Shown: in pieces, positions 49,498-55,848 of the stretch
Numbering within the stretch: the first letter of the stretch is position 1
Layout of the letters: the number at the start of each line of letters is the position of its first letter
NCBI GenBank assembly: GCA_030645235.1
Contig: JAUSMV010000030.1
Location: 62,001-126,000 of the forward strand
From: Parvibaculum sp.
GTDB taxonomy: Bacteria > Pseudomonadota > Alphaproteobacteria > Parvibaculales > Parvibaculaceae
Direction: 5' to 3'
Length of the DNA stretch: 64,000 nt
The notes under the pieces: model-generated
Database searches by the model: none
What the model saw: the letters and a program-made list of their open reading frames with translations, nothing else
What the model was told of the DNA's origin: nothing
Program-made: the position numbers and the translations under genes

Positions 49498-50970
49498 TCA
49501 GTCTTCTTTTTTCTTCTTCGGCGCGGCCTTCTTTTTGGCCGGCCTCGCGTCGCCGTGATCATGGTCATGACCGTGGTCGTGCCCATGGTCATGGTCGTGA
49601 TCACAGTTTTCGTCATGCACGTGTTCGTGTTCTTCGACATCAGGGTCGGCGAACAATTCGTCGCGCGTCACGGTCTTGTCGTTGATCTTGGCCAGTTCGG
49701 CGATGAAATCGACGACCTTGTCTTCAAACAGCGGGGCGCGGAGTTCGGCGATGGCGTTCGGGTTCTTCTGGTAGAACTCATAGACCATGCGTTCCTGACC
49801 GGGGAACTGGCGGGCGCGTTCGGCAAGCGCCTGGCTCAATTCCTGTTCGGCGACCTGGATCTTGTTCTTCTCGCCGACTTCGGCAAGCAGCAACCCCAAG
49901 CGCACGCGGCGTTCGGCGATCTTGCGGTATTCCGCTTTGATGTCGTCTTCCGGCTCGTCGAGATCGGCGGCGGTCTTGTTCTGGCTCTTCATTTCCTGCT
50001 CGAACTGACCCCAGATCTGCGTGAATTCCTGCTCGACCATGGTCGGCGGCAATTCAAAGCTGTGGGCGGCGTCAAGCGCGTCGAGCATGGCGCGCTTCAT
50101 ATGCATGCGGGACATGCGCGTGTAGTCGCTTTTGATCTGCGTGGTGAGCGCTTCGCGCAGTTTTGCGAGTTCGTCAAAGCCGAAACGCTTGGCAAATTCA
50201 TCGTCGATGGCGACGGGGGCGGGCGCTTCAACCGACTTCACAGTGACGTCAAACACAGCATCTTTGCCCGCGAGGTTCGCTGCGCCGTAATCAGCAGGGA
50301 ACGTCACTTTGACAGCGACTTTGTCGCCGGCCTTGGCGCCTGCGAGCTGTTCTTCAAAGCCCGGGATGAAGCGGCCTGAGCCGATTTCGAGCTTGGCGTC
50401 TTCCGCCGTGCCGCCTTCAAAGGCGACATCGTCGATCTTGCCGAGGAAGTCGATGGTGAGCATGTCGCCTGTCGCGGCGGCTTCGCCTTCGGCTTTGGGC
50501 GCGAAGTTCTTCTGGTTGTCGGCGAGGCGCTGCAGTGCTTCTTCGATATCGGCTTCGGCCGGTTCGGCAACGAGGCGTTCGATTTCGAGCTTGGCGAAAT
50601 CGGTGAACTCGATGGTCGGGATGATTTCAAACGTCATCTTGAAGGTGAGGTCAGCCTTGCCGTCGAGGACGGGTTCGATCTCGCCTTCGAGGTCGATCGT
50701 GGGCTGGAGCGCGGGGCGGAGCGACTGCTGGGCGAGCGCTTCCTGGCTCGATGTGCCGACCGCGTCATTGATGACTTCGGACATGACCTGCTTGCCATAG
50801 GTCTTGCGGATATGCGCCAGCGGCACTTTGCCGGGGCGGAAGCCTTTCAGACGAATGGTGTTCTTCATCTCGTCGAGCTTCGCGCCGACGCGGGCTTCAA
50901 GATCTTTGGCGGGGACCGCGACTTTGAGTTCGCGCTTCAATCCGTCCGTGCTCGTTACAGTGACCTGCAT
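49498..50970 (-). CDS. tig: Trigger factor with histidine-rich C-terminal tail
   Basis: Ribosome-bound chaperone and peptidyl-prolyl isomerase, 490 residues from MQVTVTSTDG at 50970. Domains: ribosome-binding N-terminal domain with the GFRPGKVPL signature near residue 40, FKBP-type domain with GDMLTIDFLGKID, and the helical C-terminal chaperone arms. The last 47 residues are unusual: 11 His and one Cys in a stretch of alternating His/Asp/Gly (HDENCDHDHDHGHDHGHDHD), then an Ala/Lys tail. Such a stretch would bind Ni, Zn or Cu. tRNA-Leu lies upstream and clpP further downstream. Confidence 0.95.
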   Translation of the reverse strand: MQVTVTSTDGLKRELKVAVPAKDLEARVGAKLDEMKNTIRLKGFRPGKVPLAHIRKTYGKQVMSEVINDAVGTSSQEALAQQSLRPALQPTIDLEGEIEPVLDGKADLTFKMTFEIIPTIEFTDFAKLEIERLVAEPAEADIEEALQRLADNQKNFAPKAEGEAAATGDMLTIDFLGKIDDVAFEGGTAEDAKLEIGSGRFIPGFEEQLAGAKAGDKVAVKVTFPADYGAANLAGKDAVFDVTVKSVEAPAPVAIDDEFAKRFGFDELAKLREALTTQIKSDYTRMSRMHMKRAMLDALDAAHSFELPPTMVEQEFTQIWGQFEQEMKSQNKTAADLDEPEDDIKAEYRKIAERRVRLGLLLAEVGEKNKIQVAEQELSQALAERARQFPGQERMVYEFYQKNPNAIAELRAPLFEDKVVDFIAELAKINDKTVTRDELFADPDVEEHEHVHDENCDHDHDHGHDHGHDHDHGDARPAKKKAAPKKKKED

Positions 50971-51021
50971 ATTCCAATCCATTACCAATTAAAGGGTGGC
51001 GCAAATAAAGGGTGGCCGGCT

Positions 51022-51104
51022 TGGTGCGGGCGGAGGGACTCGAACCCCCACGGTTGCCCGCCAGAACCTAAATCTGGTGCGTCTACCAATTCCGCCACGC
51101 CCGC
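51022..51104 (-). tRNA. tRNA-Leu (TAG)
   Basis: 83-nt class II tRNA with encoded CCA. Acceptor GCGGGCG / CGCCCGC, D-arm starting TGGCGGAATTGG, anticodon stem-loop CCAGATTTAGGTTCTGG with anticodon TAG, an extended variable arm, and T-arm GGGTTCGAGTCCC. It lies about 50 bp upstream of tig on the same strand. Confidence 0.96.
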
Positions 51105-51257
51105 GGGGCCGGCGCGGCAAAACAGGTTTCCCCGCCCTGCCGCATCAAAAACTGGCGCAGCTATAGCAAGGGAGGGAGCCGAATACCAGCGAAAGAGAAG
51201 GACTTTAAGACCTGAATTGACAGAAGGGCATAAGCCCCTCACGCCAAAGGCATTATT

Positions 51258-52778
51258 TCAGGCCGGATGGGCCAAAAGCTGCGCCCAAACGGCGGGCAGA
51301 ACCTCCGGTAAATCCTCCGCCATCAGCCCGTGACCGAGCGTGTGCCCCGCCGCGCCGTGGAGCCAGACGCCCATGGCCGCGGCCTCAAAGGCGGGCACGC
51401 CCTGCGTGATGAGACCGGTGATGATGCCCGCCAGCACATCGCCGGAACCGGCGGTGGCCAGTTCCGGTCCGGCATTGGCGTTGATGATGGCCTCGCCTTC
51501 CGGTGACGCGATGATCGTGTCCGGCCCTTTCAGCACGATGACGGCGCCCGCCTCGCGCGCGGCGGCGCGGGCGCGGGTGAGCTTGTCGCCCGTGAGATGC
51601 GGGAACAGACGTTTGAACTCACCCTCATGCGGTGTCAGCACAGTCGGCCCCGCGAAATAGCCGGTGATGGCGACGAACAGGTCGCGTGGGTTTTCAGCAA
51701 ATGATGTGAGAGCGTCTGCATCGAGGACGATAGCGGCACCGCTGAGAAGTGCGGCCAGCACATTCTCGCGCGTCCCCTGCCCCACGCCGTTTCCCGGCCC
51801 GATGAGGCAAGCATTCTTGCGCTTGTCTTCGAGGAGCTTCGACAGCGCATCGGCATTGGCGCAAGGCACCAGCATGATGGAGGTGAGATGCGCCGCATTG
51901 ACCAGCACCGCGTTGGGTGGCGACGCCACGGTCACAAGCCCTGCACCGGCGCGCGCCGCGCCACGAGCGGCCAGACGCGCCGCACCCGTTGACGACGGAC
52001 CGCCGGAGACGACAAGCGCATGGCCGCGCACATATTTATGTGTCTCAGGGTTCGGGCGCGGCAAAAGGCGCGACCATAGCGACGGATCGTTCTCGAATGT
52101 GTCAGGCGCAATGTCGTGCAGCACATCGTCAGGGATGCCGATATCGGCGAGGATCACTTCGCCGCACAGGAGGCGCGCGGGATAGAGAAGATGACCGGGC
52201 TTCTTGCGAAAGAAGGTGACGGTGATGTCGGCAGCAAATGCGGGACCGCGAGCAGCGCCGGTGTCGCCCGAGACGCCCGAGGGCACATCGACCGCGATGA
52301 CGGGCACCCGCTCATCATGCGGGATCGCGTTGATATGATTGATGAGGTCAGCCGCGACGCCCGTAATCTCGCGCGACAAACCCGCGCCGAAAATCGCATC
52401 GATGATGAGAGAGGTGTTGTCGGCTGATGTTACGGAGAGAGGCGAGACAGATCCGTCCCACATTTCAGCCGCACCGGCAGCATCGCCTTTCAGCGCGGAG
52501 CGTTCACCGAGCAAATGAACCGTGACAGGCCAGCCCCATTCGCGCAAAAGCCGCGCGGCAACGAAACCATCCCCGCCATTATTGCCGGGACCACAGAGAA
52601 CAGCGACCGGACCTTTTGGAAAATGTGCAACGCAAGCCTCAGCAACTGCGCGACCTGCCGCCTCCATCAACACAATGCCCGGTGTGCCGCGCGCAATGGT
52701 CAGCGCATCGGCGCGCGACATTTGCGACGTGGAGAGAAGCGCGTTCGGCGCAGTGGTGATTGCGGTGGATGTGGTCAT
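51258..52778 (-). CDS. nnr: Bifunctional NAD(P)H-hydrate epimerase/dehydratase
   Basis: Repairs hydrated NADH and NADPH. 506 residues: N-terminal epimerase domain (about 1-215) with VLCGPGNNGGDGFVAARLL, and C-terminal ADP-dependent dehydratase domain (about 225-500) with KYVRGHALVVSGGPSSTGAA (ribokinase-like) and TAGSGDVLAGIITGL. Fusion of the two activities is the usual bacterial form. It stands alone, divergent from the secreted-protein gene at 53066. Confidence 0.95.
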   Translation of the reverse strand: MTTSTAITTAPNALLSTSQMSRADALTIARGTPGIVLMEAAGRAVAEACVAHFPKGPVAVLCGPGNNGGDGFVAARLLREWGWPVTVHLLGERSALKGDAAGAAEMWDGSVSPLSVTSADNTSLIIDAIFGAGLSREITGVAADLINHINAIPHDERVPVIAVDVPSGVSGDTGAARGPAFAADITVTFFRKKPGHLLYPARLLCGEVILADIGIPDDVLHDIAPDTFENDPSLWSRLLPRPNPETHKYVRGHALVVSGGPSSTGAARLAARGAARAGAGLVTVASPPNAVLVNAAHLTSIMLVPCANADALSKLLEDKRKNACLIGPGNGVGQGTRENVLAALLSGAAIVLDADALTSFAENPRDLFVAITGYFAGPTVLTPHEGEFKRLFPHLTGDKLTRARAAAREAGAVIVLKGPDTIIASPEGEAIINANAGPELATAGSGDVLAGIITGLITQGVPAFEAAAMGVWLHGAAGHTLGHGLMAEDLPEVLPAVWAQLLAHPA

Positions 52779-52822
52779 GGGGGCGCATCATAACGATGCG
52801 GCGGAACGGGGGAAGGAGTATT

Positions 52823-52975
52823 TCAGGCACGGTTTGCGATCAGAAATTTCAGTTTCCGGCTCGCCGATTTGACTGAATAAAATTCGATGTTATTTGCCTC
52901 CTCATCAATGGTGGCTTTAACGACCGGATTTTCCGGCGTGCTTTTGCAGGCGGGCAGACCATTGATGCTGATCAA
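52823..52975 (-). CDS. Possible small protein or gene remnant, 50 codons
   Basis: Open frame from a TTG at 52975 to TGA at 52823, 44 bp before nnr on the same strand. The product ends VKSASRKLKFLIANRA and has protein-like composition without membrane segments. There is no ribosome site at the ideal distance (GAGG lies about 19 bases upstream), and the frame is open only four codons beyond the TTG, so it may be a truncated remnant instead of a live gene. No family recognised. Confidence 0.3.
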   Translation of the reverse strand: MISINGLPACKSTPENPVVKATIDEEANNIEFYSVKSASRKLKFLIANRA

Positions 52976-53065
52976 TGCTTTGCATAATGAATTGCCTCAT
53001 CCTCTGGCCCCCGGACGGAAATGAAGCGATTACGCTTTATCCGCTCCGATCGAGAGGAGACACAG

Positions 53066-53482
53066 ATGAAAATTAAATCTCTGATTGCTGCGATTGTAAC
53101 CATCGGAAGCCTGTTCGCGGGTGCCGCCTTTGCTGACGTCTATATGAAGGGCGAGGATGTCGCCAAGCTCGTCACCGGAAAAACGATCGAAGGCCAATAT
53201 CGCGAATGCGGTGCCGGTCGCAACGATTTCGCCGAGTTTTATGCCGAGGACGGCACAATTCGCGGTCGTGAACGGGCCTGCGCCCACGCTGGCAACTGGT
53301 CAAAATACGGCGGCACATGGGCCGTCACCGATGGCAAATTCTGTGTCACCCTCGGATCGGGTCGGCCGAGCGGCTGCTTCGACTATCAGGTGGACAAGGA
53401 CGGCATATTGCGCCGCTTCAATGCAGAGGGCGTCGCGGACGTGACGTTCAAGATTTACGACGGAAATCCTGACCATCTGTGA
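53066..53482 (+). CDS. Small secreted protein of unknown function
   Basis: 138 residues from the ATG at 53066 with GAGGAG upstream; signal peptide 1-22 ending GAAFA. The mature part has four Cys (REC, RAC, FCVTLG, SGCFDY), allowing two disulfides, and a lipocalin-like pattern of short strands (TIEGQY, AEFYAEDGTI, GGTWAVTDGKFCVTL). That pattern occurs in small periplasmic DUF995-like proteins; the match is not certain. A 12-bp-arm hairpin at 53496-53539 follows the stop and may end the transcript. Confidence 0.75.
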   Translation: MKIKSLIAAIVTIGSLFAGAAFADVYMKGEDVAKLVTGKTIEGQYRECGAGRNDFAEFYAEDGTIRGRERACAHAGNWSKYGGTWAVTDGKFCVTLGSGRPSGCFDYQVDKDGILRRFNAEGVADVTFKIYDGNPDHL

Positions 53483-53495
53483 GTTCGCGGTGAGC

Positions 53496-53539
53496 GCGAC
53501 GACCGGCCTTTCTGCCCCCAACCCCGCGCCGGTCGTCGC
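53496..53539 (+). terminator. Hairpin after secreted-protein gene
   Basis: Perfect 12-base arms GCGACGACCGGC / GCCGGTCGTCGC, 20-base loop, 14 bp after the stop. There is no T-run, so efficiency as an intrinsic terminator is doubtful. Confidence 0.45.
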
Positions 53540-53729
53540 AATCTGCGATACTGCATCAGGCGAGACTGAAGCGGCGCGTCAGTTTGGGATGTGTGAGGTG
53601 CAGCGCGTGTTGCTATGGGCCGCATCATAGCGATGCAGGCGGGATAACGAAAAGAACATCATCGGATTTGGAACCGCATAACCAGCGAAGTATAGTGGCA
53701 ATTACCACAAGCAAGCCGGTTAACGCAGC

Positions 53730-54080
53730 ATGTCAGCACTTGAAACAATAACTCTCTACCGTCCGGTCGGACCAAGGGAACTTGAGTTGATTAAGAAAGC
53801 TGATTTCAAGGCCTTTCCCGCAAGGCTTCCCGATCAACCAATCTTCTATCCGGTGCTCACTGAAGACTATGCAACGAAGATCGCGCGGGACTGGAACGTT
53901 CCGGCTTCAGGTTCGGGTTACGTCACACGCTTCGAAGTCGCAAAGCGCTATCTTGACGGATATCAGGTTCAGGAAGCGGGCGGAAGACAGCACCTCGAAT
54001 ACTGGATACCGGCGGAGGAGCTGAACACATTCAATGAGAACATCGTCGGCATTATCGAGATTATTGCGGAATTCAGGTGA
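53730..54080 (+). CDS. Conserved protein of the 'ADP-ribosylation/crystallin J1'-labelled family
   Basis: 116 residues. The start LYRPVGPRELELIKKADFKAF-type segment (VGPRELELI), LPDQPIFYPVLTEDYA, IARDWNV and EYWIPAEELNTFN match a short alphaproteobacterial family that databases label ADP-ribosylation/crystallin J1. It lacks the metal-binding residues of true ADP-ribosylhydrolases, so no such activity is claimed. Cytoplasmic. Its stop is nine bases from the convergent lipoprotein gene. Confidence 0.7.
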   Translation: MSALETITLYRPVGPRELELIKKADFKAFPARLPDQPIFYPVLTEDYATKIARDWNVPASGSGYVTRFEVAKRYLDGYQVQEAGGRQHLEYWIPAEELNTFNENIVGIIEIIAEFR

Positions 54081-54089
54081 TGCTCCGGC

Positions 54090-54626
54090 CTACCGCCCCG
54101 ACACGACGAGCTTTGCTTTCCGAAAATCATTCAAACAATAGTCAGAAAAGCAGACCTGCAAGCTCGATGAGAATTGGTTGGTTACGCCCACCACGGGTTC
54201 CAACCTCACACCCTGATAGAGACTGCCGACCAGATAAACGATCTGTCCGGCTTTCAGGTCAACACTCTGCGGCGCACTTTCGAGCGCGTCCTCGACGTCC
54301 CATCCACCCCTCCACGTGAACGTGTAGTGACCCGGATCAATATCGGTGACCATATATTCGCCGGTGTTCACGCCGCCGATCCGTTTGCCGTTCGCGTAGA
54401 GTGAGGCGACCCCCGTCAGCTCCGCATTTCCGGTGCGCCATGTTCCGTCGAACTTTCCCAATTTGAAAAAGGCGCGCACCTTACCGGCAGGCACAGTTTG
54501 CTCGCTGACGGACTTTGCATATTCGGGCGTCGCTGTCTGGGTGGGTGCCGGAGCAGATTTACATGCACCCAACAGAACGAAAATTCCGATGATCAAAAGG
54601 CGTGTCGTCGCGGTCAGCTTTGTCAT
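54090..54626 (-). CDS. Lipoprotein, DUF2846-like
   Basis: 178 residues. Lipobox LLGAC with the lipid-attached Cys at residue 22 after a hydrophobic signal. The mature part contains VRAFFKLGKFDGTW, a strand-rich centre with GVNTGEYMVTDIDPGHYTF, and VDLKAGQIVYLVGSL, resembling DUF2846 carbohydrate-binding-like lipoproteins. Two Cys near the C-terminus (QVCFSDYC). Asp is not at +2, so outer-membrane delivery by the Lol system is expected. Confidence 0.75.
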   Translation of the reverse strand: MTKLTATTRLLIIGIFVLLGACKSAPAPTQTATPEYAKSVSEQTVPAGKVRAFFKLGKFDGTWRTGNAELTGVASLYANGKRIGGVNTGEYMVTDIDPGHYTFTWRGGWDVEDALESAPQSVDLKAGQIVYLVGSLYQGVRLEPVVGVTNQFSSSLQVCFSDYCLNDFRKAKLVVSGR

Positions 54627-54713
54627 TTTTCTCTTCTTGTCACGTGGCGATTCAAAAATGTCAGTGGCAAGACTATCTGACTTTCATGGAAAAGAAAGAC
54701 AGAGAGAAGCAGA

Positions 54714-54771
54714 AAAGCCCCTCACCCTACCCTCTCCCGCGCCGGCGCGAACAGTAAGGAGGGAGAGAGGA
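54714..54771. repeat. Pyrimidine/purine palindromic intergenic repeat
   Basis: CTCTCCC (54732) pairs with GGGAGAG (54761) around GCGCCGGCGC; the left flank AGCCCCTCACCCTACC is typical of a scattered alphaproteobacterial palindrome. No gene overlaps it. Confidence 0.5.
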
Positions 54772-54861
54772 TTCTAGTAGTGATACCGGCACGACAAAAT
54801 TTCCAGCGATTGGGTTTTGCGGACGCTTTTGAAGGCGGTGATGCTTTCGCGAACAGCACCT

Positions 54862-55296
54862 TCACTTTTTGTGGAACTTTTTGACCTCGACGAAGGCGCC
54901 GCTTGCAGCTTCCTTCAAGGACTTGGCGAGGTGCTTTGCCTCAGCGGGCGGGTGATTTGAGAGTCCCAATTCGGATTTGATTTCGGTCAGCACCGCCGCG
55001 AGGTTTGCCGGTTTCAGCGTGCCGAGTTTTTCGGCATCCTGCGCTTCGATGGTCGCGAGTTTGGCGGTGCGGATGATGGAGGCGACGGGGAGCTTTGCGC
55101 GTTTCAAATCCTGCACCGCGACATCGCCTGACCAGCCGCGATTTTCGGCGCTGGTGATCATCGCGACCCAGAGCAACCCGTGAGTGCTTTCAATACCACC
55201 GGATGAGACCACAAGCGCGGGGCGGTGTTGGCGCGTGTTACGATCCGTATACGGAAACGGGACGCGAACGACGTCTCCCTGTCTAAAGCTTGGCAT
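54862..55296 (-). CDS. MazF/PemK-type toxin
   Basis: 144 residues from MPSFRQGDVVRV at 55296, overlapping the antitoxin end by 14 bp. PemK/MazF endoribonuclease fold: GDVVRVPFPYTD, HRPALVVSS and, further on, MITSAENRGWSGDV. Odd features: a C-terminal extension of about 40 residues ending in a Lys-rich tail (EVKKFHKK), longer than the roughly 110-residue norm. It likely cleaves mRNA when freed from the antitoxin. Confidence 0.85.
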   Translation of the reverse strand: MPSFRQGDVVRVPFPYTDRNTRQHRPALVVSSGGIESTHGLLWVAMITSAENRGWSGDVAVQDLKRAKLPVASIIRTAKLATIEAQDAEKLGTLKPANLAAVLTEIKSELGLSNHPPAEAKHLAKSLKEAASGAFVEVKKFHKK

Positions 55297-55498
55297 AGGC
55301 TTTGCGGTCGGCGTCAGAGTTCCATTCATCAAAGGTGCGGAACGGGTCGTCGCCCGTCGCCTTGCCCGCTTTGGTGAGGATCACGCGGCCATCTTCAATC
55401 TCGTAAGCAAGTTCGTCCCCATCGCTCAACTTGAGCGCGGTGCGTACGGGCTGCGGGATGGTGGTCTGGGCTTTGGTGCTCAGTTTGCTCGTGATCAT
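55283..55498 (-). CDS. AbrB/MazE-type antitoxin
   Basis: 71 residues. N-terminal SpoVT/AbrB swapped-hairpin DNA-binding domain: SKLSTKAQTTIPQPVRTALK, then GDELAYEIEDGRVIL. The C-terminal part (DPFRTFDEWNSDADRKAYAKL region) is acidic and would wrap the toxin. It overlaps the toxin start by 14 bp, the typical translational coupling. Two palindromes directly upstream are likely autoregulatory operators. Confidence 0.9.
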   Translation of the reverse strand: MITSKLSTKAQTTIPQPVRTALKLSDGDELAYEIEDGRVILTKAGKATGDDPFRTFDEWNSDADRKAYAKL

Positions 55499-55514
55499 GG
55501 TTGGACCTTGCCGG

Positions 55515-55556
55515 TTGGGATGATCCCAATGTAAGGAATTTCCTTACTTTTGGCAA
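55515..55556 (-). promoter_or_regulatory. Promoter and two palindromic operators of the toxin-antitoxin pair
   Basis: Minus strand: -35 TTGCCA (55556-55551), 17-base spacer, -10 TACATT (55533-55528). Two perfect palindromes lie here: GTAAGGAA-T-TTCCTTAC (55531-55547) inside the spacer and TTGGGA-TGA-TCCCAA (55515-55529) over the -10/start region. Both fit binding by an AbrB-type dimer. Confidence 0.7.
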
Positions 55557-55678
55557 GGTGTGGATTAAAGCGAATCTCCCCTAAAAGCCGGAGCGACATA
55601 AGCGGGGATAAAATTTCAGCCTCGTCATCGCTGAAATGCATTTTTGCCACAGGGATAAGTTTATTTTCAAGGTGTCCC

Positions 55679-55800
55679 GCCCCTATCCCCGCCGGAGGAT
55701 TGCCGTCCACACGTCGTTTTGTGACACTCGACGAACCGACACTTGATCTCTGCATGGAAACACTCGATCTCTTGCAAGAAACACTAGAAATTTCGAGTGT
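55679..55800 (+). repeat. Dispersed 21-bp-unit repeat, copy 3
   Basis: Most complete copy: CGCCCCTATCCCCGCC block, GTGACACTCGACGAACCGAC, two 21-bp units (GATCTCTGCATGGAAACACT and GATCTCTTGCAAGAAACACT), and the terminal near-palindrome CACTAGAAATTTCGAGTG. It fills the gap between the toxin-antitoxin promoter and the end of the arylsulfatase gene (stop at 55849). Confidence 0.8.
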
Positions 55801-55848
55801 TTTCGTGTTGCCTTTTTGCACGCATAGGCGGGGACAAGCAGCGTTTCG

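Noticed and set aside
49551-49640. CRISPR-like or tandem DNA repeat at the tig 3' end
   Set aside because: The repeats are His/Asp codons (CAT/GAT-type) in frame with tig, without spacers or direct repeats of CRISPR size.
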